NCBI RefSeq assembly: GCF_027490375.1
Contig: NZ_JAIXYH010000075.1
Location: 1 to 64,000 of the forward strand
Direction: 5' to 3'
From: Flavobacterium sp.
GTDB lineage: Bacteria; Bacteroidota; Bacteroidia; Flavobacteriales; Flavobacteriaceae
DNA length: 64,000 nt
A model generated the notes under the pieces. The model saw nothing but the letters and a program-made list of their open reading frames with translations, did not search any database and was not told the origin of the DNA. A program made the translations under genes and the position numbers. Positions 42,475 through 51,615 of this stretch are shown here, piece after piece (within the stretch, counting starts at the first letter, position 1; each line of letters begins with the position of its first letter).

Positions 42475-45400
42475 TTAAAATTTTATCGACGCACCAAATA
42501 AAACTTGGCGTTGTCTTGGATATATTAAATTATCGCGTCCACCGTTATTGATCTCTGGATCTAGACCATCATATTTAGTGATAACAAACGCATTCTGAAC
42601 TCCAGTAAACAATCTTAAGGATGCTTTTCCATCTAACCATTTTGGAAATGTATAACCGAAAGTTACGTTGTCCATTCTTAAAAATGAACCATTCTTGATG
42701 TAGATATCAGACAGACCCGTAGCAGTATTCGAATTTATGACGAAACTATTATCGTAATAAGTTGTTGGAATATTCGACAACTGAGAATCTCCGTTAACTA
42801 CGTAATTAGAATATGATCTTGCTGCACTCACCATATCATATATTCTATTCCCGATACTTGCTCTCATAAAAAATGAGAAATCAAAATTACCTACTGTAAG
42901 ATTTGAAGAAAAGCCAAAGGTTGCGTCTGGATCTGGATTTTTATAAATATATCTATCATCGTTATTAATGATACCATCATCATTCAAATCAGCGAAGGCT
43001 CCTTCTATGGCAGTACCATCATTGTTGTATAATTGTTTGAACACGTAAAACGAATCAGGAGTCCAACCTTCTCTAAAAATCTGGCTTCTTCCACCGATAC
43101 CAATCGCAGCTTGACCAGTCTCAATGTCACTTCCATTTGCTAACTCTTCGATTCTTCGTTCGAATTTAGTTGCGTTAAAATTGATATCCCAATTAACTTT
43201 CTCATTTCTAAATACTGCAACATTTACCGCAAATTCGATACCTTTTGTAGAGAAGCTACCAACATTTGCGGGACCTTGATTACCAAAATTACTTCCATCA
43301 GGGAATGGAGTATCGTTGAAGAATAAATCGTCTGTTAACTTATAAAATGCGTCGATAGCACCATTTACTCTTCCATTGAAAAAGCCATAATCAAATCCGA
43401 CGTTATAGGTAGTAGTTTCTTCCCACTTTAAATTAGGGTTGTAAATTTGAGGGGTTCCAGACCCAAAAAATGTCCCTCCGATATTATATTGAGAATTTTC
43501 AAAACCTACATTGTATCTTGGTAAGTAACGGTCTCCGACGGGAATAGCTTGTTGTCCTGTAATACCATATCCCAAACGAAGTTTTAAATCAGACAGTACT
43601 GTGGAATTCTTAAAGAAATCTTCTTTCACTTTCCATGCAAAAGCCGCTGAGGGGAAATTACCCCATCTATTGTCCTCAGAAAATCTTGAAGTCCCATCTC
43701 TACGGAAAGCAAATGTGAATAAATATTTATCACTAATGTTAATGTTAGCTCTTGTAAAATAACCAATCAGCACCTCATCTGGATCCGCTGGAAAAGTCGG
43801 AAACGATTCAGGATTGTTTTGATTGCCTGTAGTAAAACCTGAATATTGAAAAATTTGATATGAATAACCCGCAGTTACATCGAAATTTGTGGCACCTAAA
43901 TCTTTGCTATATACAAAATAAGCATCGAGTAATTTATTTCTTCTTGTGTCGGCGTTATACTCTCTGTTGCCTATAAAAACCTCATTAGCTCCAGTACCAA
44001 AAGTAGGGGAAGTCGCTACACCTGTAGCTTCTCTAACAATCCTTCTAACACCGGTAGACTCATCAAATCCAAGATTCACGACCGCTCTTAAATCAGGGAA
44101 AAAGTGAAACTTATAATCGAATTCTATGTTACCAAAAACACGATCATTTCTACCAGTATCGTTTGTTTGTAACAACTCAGCTACAGGGTTTCTGGGAGAC
44201 TGTGGTGCTAAACCAGTCGGCAACGACGCACTTTGATACTCGAAAAATCCAGAAAATCGGCTTGGAGTGTAATAAACAGGCTTTGTAGGATCAAATCTTA
44301 TTGCAGAACCTTCAACTCCATTTGCAAATCTGTTCTTTTCCAATCCATAATTTGCAGATAAATTAATTTTAAGGTGATCTTTAAAAAATCTCGGATTCAT
44401 GGCCAAAGAAACGGTCGTTCTTTGAAATGAGTTAGTTAATCTGAGACCTTCCTGATAAGTGTTACCTATTGTTAACTTAGTAGGTAGCATTTTAAACAAT
44501 TCGCCACGAACTGACAAATTATTGTCAACAAAATCGGTTCTTCTGTAGATGGCATCTTGCCAATTGGTATTATAAATCGTTCTGTCTTCACGCTCCGTTG
44601 TAGCAGGATTATCCGGCAAGCCCGAAGGCACACCAAGCTCTCCAAGTCTTGCAGGGAAGTTATCGCTAATAAACTGAGTAAACTGCCTTGAATTAAGCAC
44701 ATTAACTTGTCGATACGCCTCTCCACTACCATATTGGAAGTTGTAATCCACAGAAAACTTCTTACTTCCGCGCTTAGTATTAATGATAATTACACCATTT
44801 GACGCTCGAGAACCATAAATAGCAGTTGCAGATGCGTCCTTTAGAATGTTGAAGCTTTCAATATCATTCGGGTTAATTGTAGAAAGTATCGAGGTTGACC
44901 CAGTATTCGAGTTATTTGTTACCGGCAAACCGTCAATTACAATTAATGGATCATTCGAAGCCGACAGTGACGAACCTCCACGAATTCGGATTTGAGCACC
45001 CGAACCCGGAGCTCCACCACCTAAGTTTACAGTTACACCAGCAACTCTACCAGCAAGTAGGTTTTCAGCTGTTACGTTTGCTCCTTTGTTAAACTCTTTC
45101 GAACTCAACTGCGTCACAGATCCCGTTGCATCCTTTTTACGAACGCTACCGTAACCAATTTGAACTACAACTTCTGACAGCTCATTGGCTTCTTCGACTA
45201 AAGAAATGGTAACAGATTTTTGCCCGGTAAACGTCTCCGATACTTCCTTGTAACCAATAAAAGAGAAGACGACAACCTGTCCGTTCTTTAAACCAGACAG
45301 ACTAAATTTCCCGTCGAAATCTGTGGAAGTACCGTTTGTGGTACCTTGAACGACTACGCTGACCCCCGGCAACGGCTGCCCTGATGCTTTATCAGTTACC

Positions 45401-45483
45401 GTTCCCGTTAAAGTGCTCTGTGCTAGAACACTAAACGGCAGAAGTAGTACGGAAAGTAACAACTTTTTGTAAATTGTTTTCAT
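42475..45483 (-). CDS. susC: SusC/RagA family TonB-linked outer-membrane transporter
   Basis: 1002 aa. Signal peptide (1-21), CarboxypepD-reg-like domain (about 23-105, GTVTDKASGQPLPGVSVVVQGTTNGTSTDFDG), TonB box-like stretch (VVQIGYG), plug (about 115-235, with YGSRASNGVIIINTKRG) and a 22-strand barrel ending in GASIKF. It moves oligosaccharides across the outer membrane using TonB energy. First gene of the minus-strand sus operon; a LacI-type operator lies 110 bp upstream. Confidence 0.97.
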   Translation of the reverse strand: MKTIYKKLLLSVLLLPFSVLAQSTLTGTVTDKASGQPLPGVSVVVQGTTNGTSTDFDGKFSLSGLKNGQVVVFSFIGYKEVSETFTGQKSVTISLVEEANELSEVVVQIGYGSVRKKDATGSVTQLSSKEFNKGANVTAENLLAGRVAGVTVNLGGGAPGSGAQIRIRGGSSLSASNDPLIVIDGLPVTNNSNTGSTSILSTINPNDIESFNILKDASATAIYGSRASNGVIIINTKRGSKKFSVDYNFQYGSGEAYRQVNVLNSRQFTQFISDNFPARLGELGVPSGLPDNPATTEREDRTIYNTNWQDAIYRRTDFVDNNLSVRGELFKMLPTKLTIGNTYQEGLRLTNSFQRTTVSLAMNPRFFKDHLKINLSANYGLEKNRFANGVEGSAIRFDPTKPVYYTPSRFSGFFEYQSASLPTGLAPQSPRNPVAELLQTNDTGRNDRVFGNIEFDYKFHFFPDLRAVVNLGFDESTGVRRIVREATGVATSPTFGTGANEVFIGNREYNADTRRNKLLDAYFVYSKDLGATNFDVTAGYSYQIFQYSGFTTGNQNNPESFPTFPADPDEVLIGYFTRANINISDKYLFTFAFRRDGTSRFSEDNRWGNFPSAAFAWKVKEDFFKNSTVLSDLKLRLGYGITGQQAIPVGDRYLPRYNVGFENSQYNIGGTFFGSGTPQIYNPNLKWEETTTYNVGFDYGFFNGRVNGAIDAFYKLTDDLFFNDTPFPDGSNFGNQGPANVGSFSTKGIEFAVNVAVFRNEKVNWDINFNATKFERRIEELANGSDIETGQAAIGIGGRSQIFREGWTPDSFYVFKQLYNNDGTAIEGAFADLNDDGIINNDDRYIYKNPDPDATFGFSSNLTVGNFDFSFFMRASIGNRIYDMVSAARSYSNYVVNGDSQLSNIPTTYYDNSFVINSNTATGLSDIYIKNGSFLRMDNVTFGYTFPKWLDGKASLRLFTGVQNAFVITKYDGLDPEINNGGRDNLIYPRQRQVLFGASIKF

Positions 45484-45592
45484 ACATTTTGTTTAGGTTA
45501 AAATTGAGTTTTTTTGCTTGTAATTTTGCTTCGAGTGTTAAATTTATGTAAATCTGTCACGAAAAAAAATTTAGCCTCGTTAAAGATACGCC

Positions 45593-45606
45593 GAAAACGT
45601 TTTCGT
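45593..45606. promoter_or_regulatory. LacI-type operator in the sus divergon
   Basis: CGAAAACGTTTTCG: perfect 14-bp palindrome with the central CG typical of LacI/GalR operators, 110 bp from susC and 104 bp from lacI. Confidence 0.8.
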
Positions 45607-45709
45607 GTTGAAAACTTTTACAATCACGCATATTTTTAAGGAAGTAATTCACAGAATAGAAAATTCGAATTACCTTTATTCACAAATCAATATTTCTTAA
45701 ATCGTCAAA

Positions 45710-46738
45710 ATGAAGCGCAAAGTCACACTAAAGCAAATTGCAAAAGAGTTAGATGTTTCCATTTCAACCGTCTCAAAATCACTTCGCGATTCACCCGAAA
45801 TATCTGAAGAAACCAGACTCAAGGTCCAAGCATTTGCTAAATTGTACAACTACAAACCCAACAATATTGCTCTTAGTCTAAAAAACAGAAAAACTAAAAC
45901 CATTGGCGTTATCATTCCAGAAATTGTTCACCACTTTTTTAGTACCGTCATTAGTGGTGTAGAAAGCGTTGCCAACGAATACGGCTACAGCGTAGTAGTA
46001 TGTCTTTCCAACGAATCTTTCGACAAAGAAGTAATCAATATGGAAATGCTTGCTAACGGTAGTATCGACGGCTTTATCATGTCGCTTTCAAAAGAAACGC
46101 AATTCAAAAAAGATTTTCACCACATAAATGAAGTGATTAGCCAGGGCATGCCCGTGGTTATGTTTGATCGAATTACTAATGAAATTTTTTGCGATAAAGT
46201 AATCATCGACGATAAACAAGCTGCCTACGAAGCCGTATCGTATCTAATCGAAAAAGGACGAAAACAAATTGCTTTAGTTACCACAGCCGATTACGTTTCA
46301 GTTGGCAAACTACGAACCGACGGCTACATGAAAGCACTTACCGACCACGATATTGCTGTCAATGAAAAGCTCATCATTCGTGCCGACGACGAAATTCAGT
46401 GCAAACACGAGGTTCAAAAACTGCTTGAGCAAGGCGCGATCGATGGTGTTTTGGCTGTAAACGAATTGTATGCCGTAACCATTATTAAAACAGCCAACGA
46501 AATGCAAATTACCGTTCCGGAACAACTTGCTGTCATTGCATTTACCGACGGAATTATTTCGCAATATGCAACTCCAACAATCACTACTGTAAGTCAAAAC
46601 GGCATCAAAATGGGGCAAACCGCTGCCAAAATGCTCATCGACCGTTTGGAAGAAGAGGAAACCGAATACAGTACTGCCGAGCAATACACCACAGAAGTAA
46701 TTGAAACCAGTTTAATTATCCGAGATTCAACAAATTAA
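45710..46738 (+). CDS. LacI family transcriptional regulator
   Basis: 342 aa. The N-terminal LacI HTH (about 4-55) reads TLKQIAKELDVSISTVSKSLRDSPEISEETR, and the hinge helix has YKPNNIALSL. A periplasmic-binding-like effector domain follows (about 62-335). It probably senses a maltodextrin or glucose signal and binds the palindrome between itself and susC. This matches the flavobacterial type of maltodextrin locus, where a LacI protein replaces the SusR sensor of Bacteroides. Confidence 0.95.
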   Translation: MKRKVTLKQIAKELDVSISTVSKSLRDSPEISEETRLKVQAFAKLYNYKPNNIALSLKNRKTKTIGVIIPEIVHHFFSTVISGVESVANEYGYSVVVCLSNESFDKEVINMEMLANGSIDGFIMSLSKETQFKKDFHHINEVISQGMPVVMFDRITNEIFCDKVIIDDKQAAYEAVSYLIEKGRKQIALVTTADYVSVGKLRTDGYMKALTDHDIAVNEKLIIRADDEIQCKHEVQKLLEQGAIDGVLAVNELYAVTIIKTANEMQITVPEQLAVIAFTDGIISQYATPTITTVSQNGIKMGQTAAKMLIDRLEEEETEYSTAEQYTTEVIETSLIIRDSTN

Positions 46739-46772
46739 CAGTCGTTTCCAAATTTTAATTTTTTAAAACTTA

Positions 46773-46800
46773 TTGAAATTCTATTTTTTCGATATATTTG
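46773..46800 (+). promoter_or_regulatory. Promoter of the maltose transporter operon
   Basis: TTG (46773-46775), 17 nt, TATATTTG (46793-46800). The -7 matches the consensus; the spacing is somewhat short. Confidence 0.5.
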
Positions 46801-46890
46801 GCAGCAATTATCAAAGCTTGTAATTTACTTCGAAAACAAATAAAGTTTTGATAAGCAACGCGCTTATCGTATCTCATTTTAATTACGATA

Positions 46891-48444
46891 ATGGAAAAGC
46901 GTAAATTAAGTTTTTGGCAAATCTGGAACATGAGTTTTGGATTTCTCGGAATTCAGTTCGGGTTTGCATTGCAGAACGCAAATACATCAAGAATTTTTGA
47001 CACTCTTGGTGCCGACCCAGATAAGATTGGATTTTACTGGTTAGCAGCCCCACTTACAGGTCTTATTGTACAACCAATTGTTGGCTATTTTTCTGATCGA
47101 ACATGGACTCGATTAGGGAGAAGACGTCCGTATTTCTTGGTCGGTGCAATTTTAGCTTCACTGGCATTATTCGCCATGCCTAATTCGCCTAGTCTTTGGA
47201 TTGCAATTGGAACGTTGTGGATTATGGACTCTTCCATAAACATTTCCATGGAACCTTTTCGCGCCTTTGTTGGTGACAACCTGCCCGAAAACCAAAGAAC
47301 TCTAGGCTTTGCCATGCAAAGTTTCTTTATCGGACTTGGAGCGGTTGTAGGCTCGGCATTGCCCTGGATATTTACCAACATTTTCGAACTTTCAAACACG
47401 GCTGCTGAAGGCGTAATTCCGGACTCTGTAAAATGGTCTTTTTATGTCGGAGCAATTGTCTTTTTTCTAGCGGTATTATGGACGGTTCTTAAATCGAAAG
47501 AATATTCTCCCGAGGAACTACAAGCGTTTGAGGACGCCAAAAGAGCAACATCTACCAAAGACCACCACGAAAAGGTGAGCACACAAAAGAACGTAACTAC
47601 AAAACTACAAGCAACTTACGGCGGAATACTCGCACTTGTAGGCGGAATACTCACCTATTTTGTACATCAACTTAATCTTAAAGCCGATGCAAATGGGGAA
47701 ACTGGAGCACATAAAGAATTGTATCTACTATCCATTGGTCTGTTAGTTGTTGGAGTGCTTTTCCTAATCGTATCGCAACTAAGAAAAAATGAGGTACGAA
47801 ATGGCTTTACCGTTATCATCACCGATTTATTAAACATGCCAAAAACCATGAAACAACTTGCCTACGTGCAGTTTTTTTCGTGGTTTGCGCTTTTTGCCAT
47901 GTGGATTTACACCACACAGGCGGTAACAGGCCACGTTTTTGGCACAACAGACTCCACCACGAAAGAGTACAACGATGCTGCCGATTGGGTTGCGGTGATG
48001 TTTACCATCTACAACTTAGTAGCTGCTGCAGTGGCATTTTTGCTTCCAGCTTTAGCTCGTCGAACCAGTAACAAGTTTACACATATGCTGGCGCTCATCG
48101 CGGGAGGTATCGGATTGATTTCAATCTATTTCCTTTCCGACAAAGTAGGATTACTGTTGGCTATGACTGGCGTTGGAATTGCTTGGGCAAGTATTCTTTC
48201 TATTCCTTATGCCATGTTGTCGGGTTCCTTACCAGCTGCAAAAATGGGCTACTACATGGGAGTTTTTAACTTCTTTATAGTTATTCCGCAAATCGTTGCA
48301 GGAACGGTTCTCGGATTTATAGTTAAAGAATGGTTCAACGAACAACCTGTTTATGCATTAATTGTTGGCGGATGTTCGATGATTTTTGCGGGAATTTTAA
48401 CGCTTGGTGTTTCTACCAATAAAAAAATTGACATTAATGAGTAA
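46891..48444 (+). CDS. MFS sugar (maltose) transporter, SLC45/GPH-like
   Basis: 517 aa, about twelve transmembrane segments with a long cytoplasmic insertion (about 205-235). Signature FSDRTWTRLGRRRPYFLVG (about 67-85) is the D-R-x6-R-R loop of SLC45-type and plant sucrose carriers; ISMEPFRAFVGDNLPENQR (about 117-135) is also typical. Probably takes maltose or maltodextrins into the cytoplasm by proton symport. It overlaps the beta-phosphoglucomutase gene by 8 nt. Confidence 0.93.
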   Translation: MEKRKLSFWQIWNMSFGFLGIQFGFALQNANTSRIFDTLGADPDKIGFYWLAAPLTGLIVQPIVGYFSDRTWTRLGRRRPYFLVGAILASLALFAMPNSPSLWIAIGTLWIMDSSINISMEPFRAFVGDNLPENQRTLGFAMQSFFIGLGAVVGSALPWIFTNIFELSNTAAEGVIPDSVKWSFYVGAIVFFLAVLWTVLKSKEYSPEELQAFEDAKRATSTKDHHEKVSTQKNVTTKLQATYGGILALVGGILTYFVHQLNLKADANGETGAHKELYLLSIGLLVVGVLFLIVSQLRKNEVRNGFTVIITDLLNMPKTMKQLAYVQFFSWFALFAMWIYTTQAVTGHVFGTTDSTTKEYNDAADWVAVMFTIYNLVAAAVAFLLPALARRTSNKFTHMLALIAGGIGLISIYFLSDKVGLLLAMTGVGIAWASILSIPYAMLSGSLPAAKMGYYMGVFNFFIVIPQIVAGTVLGFIVKEWFNEQPVYALIVGGCSMIFAGILTLGVSTNKKIDINE

Positions 48445-49102
48445 AAAAGGTTTCATATTCGATTTAGACGGCGTAATTGTTGACACTGCGAAGTATCACT
48501 ACTTGGCGTGGCAAAAAATTGCTGAAAAGCTCGGAATCGAATTTACACCACACCACAATGAAAAACTAAAAGGCGTTAGCCGCGTTCGATCGCTGGAAAT
48601 AATTCTGGAACTCGGAAAAATTACAGCGACCGAACAGGAAAAACAACTTTGGCTCACACAAAAGAACGACGATTACTTATCCTATCTAACCGATATTGAT
48701 AGTTCTGAGATCTTACCAGGCGTGATGCCAATTTTGTCGCATCTAGAAACACTAAAACAACCTATTGCTTTAGGTTCGGCGAGCAAAAACGCACGACCGA
48801 TTTTAGAAAAAACCGGCATCATTGATTTGTTCGACGCCATAGTAGATGGAAACGACGTATCACAGGCGAAACCCGATCCGGAAGTTTTTATAGTCGCAGC
48901 TCGTAAACTTAATCTAGCTCCTGAAGATTGTATCGTTTTTGAAGATTCGGAAGCTGGAATTCAGGCAGCAAACATTGCCGGTATGGTAAGTGTAGGAATT
49001 GGCGATGCGAAAGTACTTCATGAAGCCGCTTTCAATTTCCCGGATTTCACACACATGGACACCGCATTTATTGACGGTTTATTAAAAAAAGTAAAAGCTT
49101 AA
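48437..49102 (+). CDS. pgmB: Beta-phosphoglucomutase
   Basis: 221-aa HAD-superfamily enzyme that converts beta-D-glucose-1-phosphate to glucose-6-phosphate. Motif I FIFDLDGVIVDTA (about 6-18, with both aspartates), motif II GSASKNA (about 114-120, ALGSASKNA), lysine in QAKPDPEVF (about 144-152) and motif III VFEDSEAGIQAA (about 166-177). I start at the ATG at 48437, which gives the usual N-terminus; an upstream start would add residues that read inside the transporter gene. It is paired with GH65 phosphorylase directly downstream. Confidence 0.96.
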   Translation: MSKKGFIFDLDGVIVDTAKYHYLAWQKIAEKLGIEFTPHHNEKLKGVSRVRSLEIILELGKITATEQEKQLWLTQKNDDYLSYLTDIDSSEILPGVMPILSHLETLKQPIALGSASKNARPILEKTGIIDLFDAIVDGNDVSQAKPDPEVFIVAARKLNLAPEDCIVFEDSEAGIQAANIAGMVSVGIGDAKVLHEAAFNFPDFTHMDTAFIDGLLKKVKA

Positions 49103-49144
49103 TGTAGAATGATGCAGGACAACTGCAAAACAAAATTTATTTAA

Positions 49145-51445
49145 ATGAATCAGGATTATATCAAACCCGATGGATGGTCGATTATCGAAGAAGGATTTGA
49201 TCAGGAACGCGTAAAATCATCTGAAAGTTTGTTCAGTATTGGAAACGGAGCTATGGGGCAACGTGCCAATTTTGAAGAAAATTACAGCGGAGAAACGTTC
49301 CAAGGAAGCTATATCGCAGGGATTTACTATCCCGACAAAACCAAAGTGGGTTGGTGGAAAAACGGTTATCCCGAGTACTTCGCAAAAGTACTTAATGCAC
49401 CGAACTGGATCGGAATCGACTTTTCCGTAAACGGAGAGTCGTTCGATTTGGCGAAATGCACCGCAGTCGCTGATTTTAAACGGGAACTAAATATGAAAGC
49501 CGGTTGGTACCGCAGAAGCTTCACGGCAACACTCGCCAACCAGTCGCAAATTGCCGTCGAAGTAACGCGCTTTTTATCGCTCGAACTCGACGAAGTTGGC
49601 GTTATTCAATACAACATTACTGCTTTATCTGGCGCGCTTTCGCTGAAAATAAACTCGTACGTAGATGCTGCTGTACACAACGAAGATGCCAACTGGGAAG
49701 AACGCTTTTGGGAAACCTTAAGCAGCACCAAAGCAACCGACGCCGTTTACGTTACCGCACGCACTTTTAAGACACACTTTGAAGCGACCACATTTGGCGC
49801 AACAAACGTGAGCAACAACGGAACAGCTATCGACGCGAAAGAAATTTCACAAGAATCGGCCGATAAATTAGGTGTTGTTTTTGAAACTACTGTTGCTCAA
49901 AACACAACCCTAGGTATCACCAAATTTGGTGGCTATACAGTTTCGATGAACCATGAAAACACGCTAGCTGCTGCGCAAAAAGCTGTAGAACAAGCACGTG
50001 CTTTAGGCTACGACAAATTACTGCAAATGCAAGCCGAAGCGTGGTCGAAAATTTGGGAAATGAGCGATATCACTATAGAAGGTGATGTGAAAGCGCAACA
50101 AGGAATTCGATTCAATATCTTCCAACTCAATCAAACGTATTTAGGAAAAGATTCGCGTTTGAACATTGGACCGAAAGGCTTTACCGGTGAAAAATACGGC
50201 GGATCAACCTACTGGGATACCGAAGCCTATTGCATTCCGTTTTACATGGCTACAAAAGATCAGGAAGTTGCGCGTAACCTACTTACGTACCGTTACAACC
50301 AACTCGATCGCGCGATCGAAAACGCAGCTAAACTCGGTTTTAATAATGGTGCCGCACTCTATCCGATGGTTACTATGAACGGAGAAGAGTGTCATAATGA
50401 ATGGGAAATTACTTTCGAAGAAATTCACCGAAACGGCGCTATTGCTTTTGCTATTTACAATTACTACCGCTACACCGGCGATTACAGCTACATTCCGGAA
50501 AAAGGTCTTGAAGTTTTAATTGGTATTGCTCGGTTCTGGAAACAGCGCGCCAACTTCTCGACAGACAAAAATAAGTATGTGATTTTAGGTGTAACAGGAC
50601 CAAACGAATACGAGAATAATGTAAACAACAACTGGTACACCAATTATATTGCGAAATGGTGTATGGAATACGCAGCCGAACAAACCGAGCGCGTAGCTGA
50701 GGAATATCCTTCGGATTACAGCCGAATTGTCGCAAAAGTTAAATTAGGTTCACAAGAAATTAGCGAATGGCGCGAAGTGGGCACCAATATGTATTTCCCT
50801 TATTCGGAAACGTATGGCGTTTACTTACAACAAGACGGTTTCTTGGATAAAGAGTTGGTTAAAGTTGACAAGCTCGACCGTTCGCAGCGTCCGATTAACC
50901 AAAAATGGTCGTGGGATCGTATTTTACGTTCACCATATATCAAGCAAGCCGACGTACTTCAAGGATTTTATTTCTTTGAAGATCATTTTACCACAGAAGA
51001 ATTAGAGAAGCATTTTGATTTCTATGAGCCTTTTACCGTTCATGAAAGTTCGCTTTCGCCTTGCGTTCACTCGATACAGGCGGCAGTTCTTGGAAAAATG
51101 GAAATGGCTTATACTTTTTACTTGCGTACATCGCGCTTAGATTTAGACGATTACAACAAGGAAGTGGAAGAAGGCTGCCACATTACCTCGATGGCCGGAA
51201 CTTGGATGAGTATTGTAGAAGGTTTTGGCGGCATGCGCGTAAAAGACAATCAGTTGCACTTTACACCACGCATACCGAAAGAATGGGAAGGATATTCGTT
51301 TAAGATTAATTTCAGACACCAAATTTTAAAAGTTACCGTAAAACACGGCGAAACGCAGTTTATGGTGGATGGCGACAAACCGCTGCACGTCATTGTAAAC
51401 GGAAAAGCTGTAGAAGTGATACCCAACAGTTTAATTGCTGTTTAA
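49145..51445 (+). CDS. GH65 maltose phosphorylase
   Basis: 766 aa, full length for glycoside hydrolase family 65. Uses phosphate to split maltose into glucose and beta-D-glucose-1-phosphate, with inversion. N-terminal beta-sandwich with FSIGNGAMGQRANFEE (about 26-41); the (alpha/alpha)6 barrel has GSTYWDTEAYCIPFYM (about 352-367) and HNEWEITFEEIH (about 417-428), which holds the catalytic glutamate region. Next to pgmB, so its product goes straight to glucose-6-phosphate, saving ATP. Other GH65 specificities (kojibiose, trehalose) are less likely here. Confidence 0.93.
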   Translation: MNQDYIKPDGWSIIEEGFDQERVKSSESLFSIGNGAMGQRANFEENYSGETFQGSYIAGIYYPDKTKVGWWKNGYPEYFAKVLNAPNWIGIDFSVNGESFDLAKCTAVADFKRELNMKAGWYRRSFTATLANQSQIAVEVTRFLSLELDEVGVIQYNITALSGALSLKINSYVDAAVHNEDANWEERFWETLSSTKATDAVYVTARTFKTHFEATTFGATNVSNNGTAIDAKEISQESADKLGVVFETTVAQNTTLGITKFGGYTVSMNHENTLAAAQKAVEQARALGYDKLLQMQAEAWSKIWEMSDITIEGDVKAQQGIRFNIFQLNQTYLGKDSRLNIGPKGFTGEKYGGSTYWDTEAYCIPFYMATKDQEVARNLLTYRYNQLDRAIENAAKLGFNNGAALYPMVTMNGEECHNEWEITFEEIHRNGAIAFAIYNYYRYTGDYSYIPEKGLEVLIGIARFWKQRANFSTDKNKYVILGVTGPNEYENNVNNNWYTNYIAKWCMEYAAEQTERVAEEYPSDYSRIVAKVKLGSQEISEWREVGTNMYFPYSETYGVYLQQDGFLDKELVKVDKLDRSQRPINQKWSWDRILRSPYIKQADVLQGFYFFEDHFTTEELEKHFDFYEPFTVHESSLSPCVHSIQAAVLGKMEMAYTFYLRTSRLDLDDYNKEVEEGCHITSMAGTWMSIVEGFGGMRVKDNQLHFTPRIPKEWEGYSFKINFRHQILKVTVKHGETQFMVDGDKPLHVIVNGKAVEVIPNSLIAV

Positions 51446-51448
51446 TAA

Positions 51449-51476
51449 AACTGCCCGTTTTTTCGGGCAGTTTTTG
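51449..51476 (+). terminator. Terminator after maltose phosphorylase gene
   Basis: AACTGCCCG / CGGGCAGTT stem, T6 loop, followed by T5. It splits the enzyme genes into two transcripts. Confidence 0.88.
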
Positions 51477-51494
51477 GTTACTGCTGTTTGGATA

Positions 51495-51610
51495 ACGATT
51501 GCCGCGGCAAGGATTGCAGCAAGGTGCCGTGCACCGCGGAAAGCCTGGCGGCAGCCGAAAACTCTTTTTTTGAAGTACGAACGTTGGCTGCCGAGCCGCC
51601 CAAAAAATAA
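51495..51610. repeat. GC-rich extragenic element, copy 2
   Basis: GC-rich insert between terminator and amylase gene. Shares ACGATTGCCGCGGCAAGG, TTGCAGCAA, GTGCACCGCGGA and the terminal GCCCAAAAAATAA with the element at 22121-22313. Confidence 0.65.
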
Positions 51611-51615
51611 AAAAA

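Noticed and set aside
46826..46850. Second LacI operator before the transporter gene (GAAAAC ... GTTTTG half-sites)
   Set aside because: The half-sites are separated by seven bases and lack the central CG, unlike the perfect site at 45593.
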